From: Closterium sp. Naga37s-1
Taxonomy: Eukaryota > Streptophyta > Zygnematophyceae > Desmidiales > Closteriaceae
Direction of reading: 5' to 3'
DNA: 64,000 nt
Assembly (NCBI GenBank): GCA_947471745.1
Contig: CANJKZ010000011.1
Location: forward strand, 1,240,001-1,304,000
The notes under the pieces are model-generated. The model was not told the origin of the DNA, searched no databases, and worked only from the letters and a program-made list of their open reading frames with translations. The position numbers and the translations under genes are program-made. Within the stretch, counting starts at the first letter, position 1. Each line of letters starts with the position of its first letter. Shown here piece by piece: positions 32,043 to 42,732 of the stretch.

Positions 32043-32216
32043 AAGTGGAGAATAGTGGAGAATGAAGGGAACATGGAGGAAAGAAGGGCAGTGAACTAAG
32101 GGCACTAACTAGGCCCAGCTGAGAGCATCAACAGTAGAGAGTCCAACAAAGCCAGAAAGAGAGAAGAGGATAAGGAGTGAGAGAACCGGGAGGGCAGGGA
32201 CAGTAGGATTCCGACA
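32043..32216 (+). repeat. 174-bp direct repeat, copy 2
   Basis: Same length as copy 1 with matching ends AAGTGGAG and TTCCGACA. After it the Helitron-like coding remnant begins. Confidence 0.85.
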
Positions 32217-32229
32217 CCCATAAGAAGTT

Positions 32230-32841
32230 ATTTATCTTATTTTGAGCCTTCCTTACAAAAAAACCACTCGTGGTTTCATATTCAAATTGTTATTGAAGAC
32301 AAAAGCCGAATTGGAAGGTTTGGATCCTCAATCGACGGACATTTTTACACCATATGCCCTATTGGATCGATAAATAAATCGACCAATAGCTATGGAGGCT
32401 TTTTGTTTTGCAGATTTCTCATATGAGTATGAGGAAACAAGTGATAACGTCCGTATAGGTCCTGATATTTCTCCCCAGAGACGATTTTATCGCAAAAAAT
32501 CAAAGAGAAAGATAATTTGATATGTCAACTATCATAGTGATGTCGATGACGATAACTATATACGTGAGCAAATACTATTGTTTGTTCCTTTTTGCCAAGA
32601 AGCTTGTGAATCGACCGAAGTTGCCCAGATCTATCCGGCTTACAATGATATCAAATTGACCAAGAGGAATGAGTATTCGATGAATGGAGATACGTGGACA
32701 CGTGCAGTAGAGGACGCCATCGATGTGGATGACGACGACGGCGATCCTGACAACGAAACGTCCCTAATTGAATGTTGACATCGGCGTCCAACTTGGATTT
32801 GACACATTCGTCGGATCTACTGATATTTTCCATTCGGTGGC
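32230..32841 (+). pseudogene. Helitron-like PIF1 protein, piece 1
   Basis: AT-richer DNA with one readable frame: LEGLDPQSTDIFTPYALLD, EAFCFADFSYEYEE, RRFYRKKSKRKII, YVNYHSDVDDDNYIREQ, ILLFVPFCQEACES, and so on to an acidic end. The block of ADF, a basic segment, and YxREQxLLFxPF is typical of the region upstream of the helicase in Helitron-type proteins. In-frame TAA and TGA stops (about 32369 and 32517) show decay. The frame is cut at 32841 by element F; the next piece is at 48576. Confidence 0.65.
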
Positions 32842-32972
32842 TGTCAGAATAGTGAACGGATGAATGGCTGAACTAGCAAGCAGGTGGGTACAAGTAGGAA
32901 ACCTAAAAGTGTTGTACCCTATATGAACTACTCCACTACAGCCTAGATAGACTATAGCATATAAGTTTGACA
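32842..32972 (-). repeat. Element F, 3' LTR (131 bp)
   Basis: TGTCAGAATAG...TTTGACA, followed by the polypurine tract. It differs from 48445-48575 at four positions. Confidence 0.92.
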
Positions 32973-33201
32973 CACCCCCATCGGCAAAGTGGGGGAGAAC
33001 AAGAGGTCACAAGACCAGTCAAGAAAGGCAAAGCAAGCTCAGAGTGGATCACAAAGTCACCACACAGTCTGAGCACAAGCAACTGGCCACAAGTCTAGTT
33101 CACATGCAGAGTTATATAAAGGAGAACAAACAATACAGTGAACACAACCTAGCAAGGGTAAGCATGCAGGTATATGTATAGAGAGCACAGTACAAGCAGA
33201 G

Positions 33202-34760
33202 TCAAGAAATAAGCAAATGAGGCACAGTAGGTACAAGGCCTAGAACAGTACAGAAATGCTGATGATCACAAGGCTGAAGTGCCTTGGTGAAAACATCAGC
33301 AGTGTTGGCCCGAGAGGCCATGTAAGCAAGACGAAGCTGACCACGCTGCTGCAACTCTCGAGCAAGGAAGTAGCGCAGAGCAATGTGCTTCGTTCTGTGC
33401 TCCAGTCTGTGCTCCTGACACAAGGCAAGCATGGCCTTGTTGTCGACGTACAGAACTGGAGGAGAACTAGCCGCCTCTCCCAGGTCGGTCAGCAGGTAGG
33501 TGAGCTAGCGTAACTCGTGTGCAGCCATGGCCCCAGCGTAGATCTCAGCCTCACAACTGGAGCTGAGAACAGAAGACGAGCAGGTAGACCGCCAAGAGAC
33601 AGAACCGGAGCCAAGGCTGAAGGTGTAACCCTGTGACGACCGCTGCGTAGCCAAGTCGTCAACCCAGGAAGCGTCTGCGTGACCAGTGAGGACAACTCGA
33701 GCCCGTCCTCCAAGCACGAGCCCCATGCCCGACGTACTGCACAAGTAGTGCAACACCCTCTTCGCAGCATGCCAGTGCACCTTTCGGTGCCTACCAGGAG
33801 CCACGTAGCGAGCCAGAAGGCTGAGAGGGTATGCGAGGTCAGGTCGTGTGCAAGTCATCGGGTACATGAGGCAGCCCACAAGCTCTGGATATGGGCCACT
33901 CGGCTCTACGGACTCGTCCGAAGGTGGAGCTGAGAGCGAGTAACCGGTAGGCAGAGGAGTGGACTGTGGCGAGGAGTAGGTGAAGCCGAAGCACTGAAGG
34001 ACCTGGTGCACCATGTGTGACTGAGTCAAGGTAATGGTGCACTGTGTTCTGTCCCGGGTGATCCGCAAGCCAAGATAGCTTGTCAGCTCACCCAGGTGTG
34101 TGCACATTTGTCTCTTCTGCAGCTCGGACTTCACGTGGGCGAGTGCCTCAGTGTCACCAATAGCAAAGACCAAGTCGTTTACGTACACGAGAATGTAGAA
34201 CAGCGGCAGAGTGGTATCAGTGCGTAAAAACAGCGACGGGTCAGCAGTCGACGGAGCAAAACCAAGAGCAACAAGAGTCGTCCTCAGTGTGTCGTGCCAC
34301 TCACGGGGTGCCTGGCGGAGACCGTAGACTGGCCTGCGGAGGCTCCACAAGGTACCAGCAGGAAACGACCTAGTGAAGCCAGGTGGGCGGCGCAGCCACA
34401 TCTAATCGTGCAGGCTGCCCTGTAGGAAGGCTGTGCTGAAGTCAAGCGAGTGTAGCTCGTAGTCACGCTGAGCGGCGACGTGCAGCAGCACCCGAAGAGT
34501 GGTCATCTTCGGGGTAGGGGAGAAGGTCCGGAAGAAGTAAACTCCCTGTCGCTGACCGAAGCCTCGTGCAACGTAACGTGCCTTGAAGACAGGCGGAGAA
34601 CCCGGCGGCCGCTTCACCCTGAAGATCCACATGCCACTGACGATGTTCGCCCCTGGCGGGGGAACCTCGTTGACGTAGGTGCCTGTGGACTTCCAGGAAG
34701 CCATCTCGGCGTCCATGGCTGCCTGCCACTGAGAGGAGTAGGGACCCTCTATCGCCTCTG
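33202..34760 (-). pseudogene. Element F RT and RNase H (YVDD mutated to YVND)
   Basis: From right to left on the minus strand: AEAIEGPYSSQWQ, RYVARGFGQRQGV, LDFSTAFLQGSLHD, then TAG at 34402-34404 where relatives have Glu. The frame continues with WLRRPPGFTRSF and YGLRQAPREWHDT. The catalytic box reads VYVNDLVFA (about 34175-34190), so one of the two essential aspartates of YVDD is Asn. RNase H keeps ADASWVDD, SCEAEIYAG and YVDNKAM, with a stop near 33510. The copy is inactive. Confidence 0.88.
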
Positions 34761-37104
34761 CGTAAGAGCGCGGGGTCGGGATGTCTAGTGCATCCGGGTC
34801 TCCCTCAAGGGCAAACAGCATGGACACGAGATGAGGTACAGCAGCGGCAAAGCACTCAAACTCCTCCTGTCTGTCCTCAAGGACGTCCGTGCCAAGAGCA
34901 CATTCACCCCTGACGGACGGAGGACAGACAGACGCAGACGCAGAGTCAGCAATAAGACTAGTGGCGTAGTCTAGACGACAGGCTGCAGCAAAGTCAACAA
35001 GCTCAGCAACGAGAGCAGACGCAGCAGTGGACTCAAACAAAGGGTCAGTGACAGCGGTGGCCAGAAAATGCGTGACAATAGGACTAGCAGCACGAAGGGA
35101 GTCAGACTCCGGGTCCGGATCGTCAGGAAGAGAGGACGCAGGAGGAGACGGCAGAGGGACACGCTGTGGAGCAGTGGAAGGACGCAGAGTCATAGAGTGA
35201 GTGCCGGGGACAGGAGGAGTACGCGGACTCGGAACACGACGACCAGTGCGAACAGCGCGGACCGGCGACTCAGGACGAGACTCAGGTGATGCAGGACGAG
35301 ACTCTGGCGACACTGGACGAGACTCAGGCTCACGACGCTCTGTAAGACCTCTAGTCGGTCCAGAGTAAGGAGAAGGACCAGGCAGTGGAGAGGCCGGCTG
35401 TATCTGCGACTGTGACTGGACAGGCGGTGGACTCAGTAAAGGAGGAGTAGGACCAGTAGAAGGCGGGAGACCAAGAACCAGCTGAAGGAGCGGAACGTAG
35501 TATGGCCGCGGCCGTGCAGCGCCTCCAGAAATAGCACAGACAGCACCAGTACCCTCACCTCTAGGGTCTCCAGCTACAACTCCCGCAGCACCACCAGCTC
35601 CAGTACCTCCAACAGCTCCAGCTCCAGAAGCACCTCCAGTAGCAACAGCTCCAGCACCTGCAGCTCCAACTCCTGCAGCACCACCAGCCCCAGCAGCTCC
35701 AGTACCTCCAGTACGAGCACCTCCGGGACCGGCTACTCCAGTACCCCCAGCAGCTCCAACACCAGCAGGACCTCCAACAGTGCCAGTACCTCCAGCACCA
35801 GCAGCTCCAGCACCAGCAGCACCTCCAGCAGCTCCAGAAGCACCTCCAGCAGCTCCAGCACCAGCAGCACCTCCAGCAGCCCCAGCTCCAGAAGCACCTC
35901 CAGCAGCTCCAGAAGCACCTCCAGCAGCTCCAGCACTAGCAGCACGGCAACAGCGCGGGGTCGGGATGTCTAGTGCATCCGGGTCTCCCTCAGGGGCAAG
36001 CAGCATGGACACGAGATGGGGTACAGCAGCGGCAAAGCACTCAAGGTCCTCCTGTCTGTCCTCAAGAACGTCCTTGCCAAGAGCACACTCACCCCCGACG
36101 GACGGAGGACAGACAGACGCAGACGCAGACTCAGCAACAAGACTAGTGGCGTAGTCTAGACGACAGGCTACAGCAAAGTCAACAAGCTCAGCAACGAGAG
36201 CAGACGCAGCAGTGGACTCAAACAAAGGGTCAGCGACAGCAGTGGCCAGAAAACGCGTGACAGTGGGACTAGCAGCATGAAGGGAATCAGACTCCGGGTC
36301 CGGACCGACAGGAAGAGAGGACGCAGGAGGAGACGGCAAAGGGACACGCTGTGGAGCAGTGGAAGGACGCAGAGTCAGAGACTAAGTGTCGGGGACAGGA
36401 GGAGGACGCGGACGCGGAACACGGCGACTAGTGCAAACAGCGCGGACAGGCGACTCAGAACGAGACTCAGGTGACGTAGGACGAGACCCAGGCGACACAG
36501 GACGAGACTCAGGCTCACGACGCTCCGTAAGACCTCTAGTCGGTCCAGAGTAAGGAGAAGGACCAAGCAGTGGAGAGGCTGGCTGTAACTGCGATTGTGA
36601 CTGGACAGGCGGCGGACTCAGTAAATGAGGAGTACGACCAGTAGAAGGCGGGAGACCAAGAACCTACTAAAGGAGCGGAACGTAGTATGGCCGCGGCCGC
36701 GAAGCGCCTCTAGAAATAGCAGAGACAGCACCAGTACCCTCAGCTCCAGGGTCTCCAACTACAACTCCCGCAGCACCACCAGCTCCAGTACCTCCAATAG
36801 CTCTAGCTCCAGTAGCACCTCCAGTAGCAACAACTCCAGCACCTACAGCTCCAACTCCTGCAGCCCCACCAGCCCCAGCAGCTCTAGTACCTCTAGTACG
36901 AGCACCTCCGGGACCAGTTGCTCAAGCACCAGCACGACCTCCAACAGCGCCAGTACCTCCAGGACCAGCGGCTCCAGCAGCTCCAGCACCAGTAGCACCT
37001 CCAGCAGCTCCAGCTCCAGAAGCACCTCTAGCAGCGCCAGTACCTCCAGCACTAGCACCTCCAGGACCAGCGGCTCCAGCACCAGCAGCACCTCCAGCAG
37101 CTCC
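34761..37104 (-). pseudogene. Element F linker, internally duplicated
   Basis: The minus strand contains the segment from PLPSPPASSLP to DALDIPTPR twice (about 34770-35165 and 35955-36345). Between them lies a Pro/Ser block and a Gly/Ala tract of GAAGG units (about 35560-35945), all in one frame of 645 codons with the RT start. The duplication is in frame and has other breakpoints than the one in element B. Beyond 36380 a stop replaces the HSM of VPGTHSM, and the tract runs into the LTR of G at 37105. Confidence 0.75.
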
Positions 37105-37735
37105 TGTGAAAGAATAGACGAAAGAATGATGAATTAGGAAATGAGAAGGGTACAAGTAGGAAACACATAAGTGTTGTACCCTCTAAGGACTACCCCACTA
37201 CAGCCTAAACAGACTATAGTAAATATATGTTTGACACACCCCCATAGGCAAAGTGGGGGAGAACAAGGGGTCACAAGACCAGTCAAGAAAGACAAAGCAA
37301 ACTCAGGGTGGATCACAAAGTCACCACACAGTCTGAGCACAAGCAAAGGGCCAGAAGGCCAGTTCACATGCAGAGTTATATAAAGGAAAGCAAACAATAC
37401 AGTGAACACAACCTAGCAAGTGTAAGCATGCAGGTATAAGTATATAGAGTACAGTACAGGCAGAGTCAAGAAGTCAACAAGTGAGGCACAGTAGGTACAA
37501 GGCCTAACACAGTACAGAAACGCTGATGATCACAAGGCTGAAGTGCCTTGGTGAAAACATCAGCAGTGTTGGCCTGAGAGGCCACGTAAGCAAGACGAAG
37601 CTGGCCACGCTGCTGCAACTCTCGAGCAAGGAAGTAGCGCAGAGCAATGTGCTTCGTTCCGTGCTCCAGTCTGTGCTCCTGACACAAGGCCAGCATGGCC
37701 TTGTTGTTGACGTACAGAACTGGAGGAGAATGAGG
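36473..37735 (-). repeat. Source copy of the 1,263-bp duplicated patch
   Basis: Matches 26346-27608 at a constant offset. Here the sequence is continuous with intact flanks of F on the right-hand linker side and with the complete RT of G, so this is the likely donor. Confidence 0.85.
37105..37236 (-). repeat. Element G, 3' LTR (132 bp)
   Basis: TGTGAAAGAATAG...TTTGACA, followed by CACCCCCATAGGC. A second copy at 26978-27109 is part of the duplicated patch. Confidence 0.88.
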
Positions 37736-40598
37736 CGCCTCTCCCAAGTCGGTCAGCAGGTAGGTGAGCCAGCGAAGCTCCTGTGCAGCCATGGCCCCAG
37801 CGTAGATCTCAGCCTCGCAACTGGAGCTGAGAACAGAAGAAGAGCGGGTAGACCGCCAGGAGACAGAACCGGAGCCAAGGCTGAAGGTGTAGCCCTGTGA
37901 CGACCGCTGCGTAGCCAAGTCGTCAACCCAGGAGGCGTCAGCGTGACCAGTGAGGACAACTCGAGCCCGTCCTCCAAGCACGAGCCCCATGCCCGATGTA
38001 CTGCACAAGTATCGCAACACCCTCTTCGCAGCATCCCAGTGCACCTTTCGGTGCCTGCCGGGAGCCACGTAGCGAGCCAGAAGGCTGAGAGGGTATGCGA
38101 GGTCAGGTCGTGTGCAAGTCATCAGGTACATGAGGCAGCCCACAAGCTCTGGATACAGGCCACTCGGCTCTACGGACTCGTCCGAAGGTGGAGCTGAGAG
38201 CGAGTGACCGGTAGGCAGAGGAGTGGACTGTGGCGAGGAGTAGGTGAAGCCAAAGCGCTGAAGGACCTGCTGCACCATGTGTGACTGAGTCAAGGTAATG
38301 GTGCGCTGTGCTCTGTCCCGGGTGATCCGCAAGCCAAGATAGCTTGTCAGCTCACCCAGGTCTGTGCACGTGTGTCTCTTCTGCAGCTCGGACTTCACGT
38401 GGGCGAGTGCCTCCGCGTCAGCAGTAGCAAAGACAAGGTCGTCTACGTACACAAGAACGTAGAACGGCGGCAGAGTAGCGTCAGTGCGTAGAAACAGAGA
38501 AGGGTCAGCAGTGGAAGGAGCAAAACCAAGAGCAGCAAGAGTCGTCCTGAGCGTGTCGTGCCACTCACGGGGCGCCTGGCGGAGACCGTAGACTGGCCGC
38601 CGGAGGCTCCACTGGGTACCAGGAGGAAACGACCCAGTGAAGCCAGGTGGGCGGCGCAGCCAGATCTCCTCGTGCAGGCTGCCCTGTAGGAAGGCTGTGC
38701 TGAAGTCAAGCGAGTGGAGCTCGTAGTCACGCTGAGCAGCAACGTGCAGCAGTACCCGAAGAGTGGTCATCTTCGGGTTAGGGGAGAAGGTCTGAAAGAA
38801 GTCAACTCCCTGTCGCTGACTGAAGCCACGTGCAACGTAACGCGCCTTGAAGGCAGGCGGAGAACCCGGCGGCCGCTTCACCCTGAAGATCCACATGCCA
38901 CTGACGATGTTCGCCCCAGGTGGGGGAACCTCGTCTACGTAGGTGCCTGTGGACTTCCAGGAAGCCATCTCTGCGTCCATGGCTGCCTGCCACTGAGAGG
39001 AGTAGGGACCCTCTATCGCCTCTGCGTAAGAGCGCGGGGTCGGGATGTCTAGTGCATCCGGGTCTCCCTCAGGGGCAAGCAGCATGGACACGAGATGAGG
39101 TGAAGCAGCGGCAAAGCACTCAAGGTCCTCCTGTCTGTCCTCAAGAACGTCCGTGCCAAGAGCACACTCACCCCCGACGGACGGAGGACAGACAGACGCA
39201 GACGCAGCAACGAGACTAGTGGCGTAATCTAGGCGACAGGCTGCAGCAAAGTCAACAAGCTCAGCAACAAGAGCAGACGCAGCAGAGGACTCAAACAGAG
39301 GGTCAGTGACAGCAGTGGCAAGAAAGCGTGTGACAGTAGGTCTAGCAGCACGAAGGGAGTCAGACTCCGGGTCCGGACCGTCAGGAAGAGAGGACGCAGG
39401 AGGAGAGGGCAGAGGGACATGCTGTGAAGCAGTAGAAGGACGCAGTGTCATAGAGTGAGTGACTGGGACAGGTGGAAGACGTGGACGCGAAACATGACCA
39501 GCGCGAACAGTGCGGACAGGCGACGCAGAACGAGACGCAGGCGACACAGGACGCGACTCAGGCTCACGACGCTCCGTAAGACCTCTAGTCGGACCAGAGT
39601 AAGGAGAAGGACCAGGCAGGGGAGGGGCCGGCTGCAACTGTGACTGAGACTGGACAGGCGGTGGACTCAGGAAAGGAGGAGGAGGACCAGGAGAAGGCGG
39701 GGAGCCAAGAACCTGCTGAAGGAGGGGAACGTAGTACGGCCGCGGCCGCGCAGCGCCTCGAGAAACAGCAGAGACAGAACCGGTACCCTCAGCCCCAGGG
39801 TCTCCAGTCCCAGCAGCACCTCCAGCAGCTCCAGCACCAGCACCAGCAGCACCTCCAGCAGCTCCAGCACCAGCACCTCCAGTAGCTCCAGTAGCAACTC
39901 CAGCACCTACAGCACCAGCAGCACCTCCAGCAGCTCCAGCACCAGTAGCACCTCCAGTAGCTCCAGCACCAGCACCACCTCCAGCAGCGCCAGCACCTCC
40001 AGTAGCTCCAGGAGCACCTCCAGCACCTACAGCATCAGCAGCACCTCCAGCAGCTCCAGCACCAGCAGCACCTCCAGCAGCTCCAGCACCAGCACCACCT
40101 CCAGCAGCGCCAGCACCTCCAGTAGCTCCTGTCGCACCTCCAGCACCTCCAGCAGCTCCAGCAGCTCCAGCACCAGCAGCACCTCGACAGCGCCGAGAGT
40201 ACCACTCACGAAGCCGCTGTGGAGAGAGGGGCTCCCGCCGCGACGGGACACCCAGAGCACTTCCAGACTCAGCACCCCCAGTCTCAGCACCCCCAGTCTC
40301 AGCACCCCCAGTCTCAGCACCCCTAGCAGCACCTGAGTCGACAGCTACCTCGACCGGCTCGGCAGGGTCTACCTGGGACACACCTGAGGGGGCAGGACCC
40401 TGGGGGGGGAGGGGGTGTACCAGGGGAGTACCTGGTGCCAGGAAGAGTGGCGGGAGGGGGGGGAGAGGCAGTGCGGTAGGGAAAGAGACGGTAGTACGAC
40501 ACCGACTCGTCAAACGTGACGTCCTGAGAGGACAGAACACGACGCGAGGTGGGGTGGTAGAACTGCCACCCGGGTGCGTCAGGAGGGAAGCCAAGGAA
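37466..40598 (-). pseudogene. Element G linker, RT and RNase H (best-preserved RT of its family)
   Basis: One frame of 1,042 codons covers the linker (Gly/Ala tract about 39800-40190, Pro/Ser region), then RT. RT has YVDEVPPPG, RYVARGFSQRQGV, LDFSTAFLQG, YGLRQAPREWHDT and intact VYVDDLVFA (about 38430-38455). RNase H has ADASWVDD and SCEAEIYAG, ending PTVPHLLTS. One catalytic-type Asp is changed: the motif that reads YVDNKAM in relatives is YVNNKAM here (about 37708-37728). A frameshift in the C-run near 40455 separates this frame from the integrase tail. Confidence 0.88.
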
Positions 40599-40814
40599 TA
40601 TCAGAAGTAGTAGGAGTACGGCCTAGGCTTAGTAGCCTAGGCCACAGTAGGACTAGTAACGAGGAGCCAAGTACGAGCTAGGAATGTGTGTAGGAACAAA
40701 ATTGAGAAGGAATGATTGAACTAGCAAGCAGCAGGATACAAATAGCAAACCCTAAGGGGCTGTACTCACTATAGAGTACCCCACTGCAGGCTACACAAAC
40801 AACATATTCTGACA
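40599..40814 (-). repeat. Element H, 3' LTR (216 bp)
   Basis: TATCAGAAGTAG...TTCTGACA. It contains a perfect 10-bp inverted repeat GGCCTAGGCT / AGCCTAGGCC with a 4-base loop at 40620-40643. Confidence 0.93.
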
Positions 40815-41014
40815 CACCCCCATAGCCAAAGTGGGGTGTAATCAGCACAATGAGCAGTCATAGCAATAGTTTATAATTATCAGCAAAGCTAGAGGCTATC
40901 ACAGAGGGCAAGTGAGGAGGAGGAGGGACTATGAAAGGAGAGAAGATGGGAGGCAACGACTGAAGCTGCAGACACACGGGCAACAGAAGCGGCTGACACA
41001 GTGGCGGCTGACAC

Positions 41015-41275
41015 AGTGGCTACCGAGACAGAGCGCCCCGGAATACTGGAGTAACTGGCTCTGCGGCTACGACGAGCGGCAGAAGCAACGGACCCACGGG
41101 CGACTGGTGCAGCAGGCTCTCAGTGGCTACCGAGACAGTGCGTCCCGGAATACAGGAGTAACAGGCTCTGCGGCTGCGACGAGCGGCAGGAGCAACGGAC
41201 CCACGGGCAACAGGTGCAGCAGGCTCTCTGAGCTACCAGGACAGTGCGCCCCGGACTACAGGTGCTGCGGACGAC
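41015..41275. repeat. 107-bp tandem repeat in H
   Basis: The word CTACCGAGACAG recurs at 41020, 41127 and, degenerate, 41233, giving a period of about 107 bp over two and a half copies. Confidence 0.75.
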
Positions 41276-41570
41276 AAGACAGCAGCCTCCACTCAACCTC
41301 CCCCAACAGTCCCACACCCCTCTCACACACCCCCTGCTTCACCCCTAGCTCCACTCCCACATCACCCCCCTAGTGCCACTCCCCACGACTCCCACACCTC
41401 CACCCCCCTCAGCGGCAGCTGCAGCAGTGGGAGACGAAAAAGGAGGAGGGGAGAACCCACACCTCTCACCCCCCATGCTCGCCACCCCACACCCCAGCCA
41501 CCGCGGAACGCACGGTGGAATGGGAGCAATGGGCAGGCTTCTGCAGAGGCGGCTCGCGCGGGTCCTGGGG

Positions 41571-41810
41571 CGGCTGCTGCAGGTGCGGGCTGCTCCAGGG
41601 GCGGCTGCTGCAGGTGCGGGCTGCTCCAGGGGCGGCTGCTGCAGGTGCGGGCTGCTCCAGGGGCGGCTGCTGCAGGTGCGGGCTGCTCCAGGGGCGGCTG
41701 CTGCAGGTGCGGGCTGCTCCAGGGGCGGCTGCTGCAGGTACGGGCTGCTCCAGGGGCGGCTGCTGCAGTGGCGGGCGGCTCCAGGGGCTGCTGCTGCAGT
41801 GGTGGGCGGC
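41571..41810. repeat. 31-bp minisatellite in H
   Basis: The unit GCGGCTGCTGCAGG plus TGCGGGCTGCTCCAGGG repeats about seven times at a period of exactly 31 bp (starts at 41581, 41612, 41643, 41674, 41705). The period is not a multiple of three, so the long frames across it are not conserved coding sequence. Confidence 0.85.
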
Positions 41811-41959
41811 TCCAGGGGCGGCCGCCGCAGTTGAAAGGCAGAAGGGGGGGGGGGGGGAAACGCACGGCCCCCAGGGTGCCCCGAGGGGCGACGAGAAGGG
41901 AGCCGCGCGCCCCCCCCCCCCCGGGGCGCCGCGACGGGCACCAGGGAGGGCGCCGCGAC

Positions 41960-42330
41960 GAGCCCCCAGAGCCGCCTCGACGGGCGACGGGGAGGGTGCC
42001 GCGCGGGCCCCCCGAAGTCGCCTCGACGGGCGACGGGGAGGGCGCCGCGCGGGCCCCCCGAAGTCGCCTCGACGGGCGACGGGGAGGGCCGCGCACGGCC
42101 CCCGAAGTCGCCTCGACGGGCGACGGGAGGGGACCGCGCGCGGCCCCCGTGGTCGCCACGACGGGCGACTGGTGGGGAGGCCGCGCGGGCCCCCAAGGTC
42201 GCCTCGACGGGCGACGGGAGGGGAGGCCGCGCGGGTCCCCGAGGTCGCCTCGACGGGCGACGAGAGGGGAGGCCGCGCGGGTCCCCGAGAGCGCCTCGAC
42301 GGGCGCTTCGACGGGAGGGGACCGCGGAGG
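41960..42330. repeat. About 53-bp GC-rich minisatellite in H
   Basis: GTCGCCTCGACGGGCGACGG recurs about seven times with units of roughly 50-55 bp, separated by GAGGGCGCCGCGCGGGCCCC-like spacers. Confidence 0.75.
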
Positions 42331-42452
42331 CCCCCCCAAGGGCACCACGACGGGCGCCACGGAAGGGAAAACTGCCAGGCGCCCCGAGCGCGCGGCGGGC
42401 AGAAATTAGGGTTTCGCCGCCGCGCACCACGGGGCGCGCGGCGGACAGTACG

Positions 42453-42516
42453 GCAGCGGAAGCGGGTGGTGGGCCCATACACAGGAAGGCGGCAGACATG
42501 CCGCCCTCTGATACCA
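42453..42516 (+). promoter_or_regulatory. Element H primer site within a tRNA-iMet-like leader
   Basis: On + this reads GCAGCGGAAGCG, then GGTGGTGGGCCCATA, CACAGG, a perfect hairpin GGCGGCA/TGCCGCC (42488-42505) and CTCTGATACCA directly before the 5' LTR. The blocks occur in the order of the D arm, anticodon arm, variable region and acceptor end of plant initiator tRNA-Met as I know it; only the T arm is replaced by the unrelated hairpin. The last 11 bases are the ordinary primer-binding site. The upstream matches are additional. Confidence 0.7.
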
Positions 42517-42732
42517 TATCAGAAGTAGTAGGAGTACGGCCTAGGCTTAAGAGCCTAGGCCACAGTAGGACTAGTAACGAGGAGCCAAGTACGAGCTAGG
42601 AATGTGTGTAGGAACAAAATTGAGAAGGAATGATTGAACTAGCAAGCAGCAGGATACAAATAGCAAACCCTAAGGGGCTGTACTCACTATAGAGTACCCC
42701 ACTGCAGGCTACACAAACAACATATTCTGACA
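42517..42732 (-). repeat. Element H, 5' LTR (216 bp)
   Basis: Partner of 40599-40814, with two differences, both in the loop of the LTR hairpin (42538-42561). Followed by AGGAA. Confidence 0.93.

Larger units (their letters stand above)
27609..32216 (+). mobile_element. Ty3/gypsy element with methyltransferase, 5'-truncated
   Basis: The + strand carries, in order, a DNA cytosine methyltransferase, gypsy-type RT, RNase H and an HHCC integrase, the Ty3/gypsy domain order with the methyltransferase where protease would lie. The 5' end (LTR, gag and the start of the methyltransferase) is cut off at 27608. The 3' end contains a possible LTR flanked by two 174-bp direct repeats. Three lesions are seen: TAG at 28282, a one-base frameshift near 29800, and the 5' truncation. 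It is the only gypsy element in the window. Confidence 0.88.
40599..42732 (-). mobile_element. Element H, non-coding LTR element nested in G
   Basis: A 2,134-bp insertion with 216-bp LTRs (two differences) and an exact duplication AGGAA (40594-40598 and 42733-42737). Removing it restores the integrase tail of G. Both LTRs begin TATCAG where TGTCAG is expected. The interior has a polypurine tract, three GC-rich minisatellites and a tRNA-Met primer site, but no gag or pol homology. It is therefore a non-autonomous element of the large-internal type, probably moved by relatives with the same polypurine tract and leader. Confidence 0.93.

Noticed and set aside
41571-41810. CRISPR-like regular repeats
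   Set aside because: The 31-bp units are contiguous with no unique spacers, there is no cas-like gene, and the context is a eukaryotic LTR element.
41345-42528. Several overlapping long open frames on both strands (over 300 codons each) in element H
   Set aside because: They cross minisatellites whose periods (31 and about 53 bp) are not multiples of three. The frames exist because the DNA is GC-rich and poor in stops, and none has a recognisable domain.
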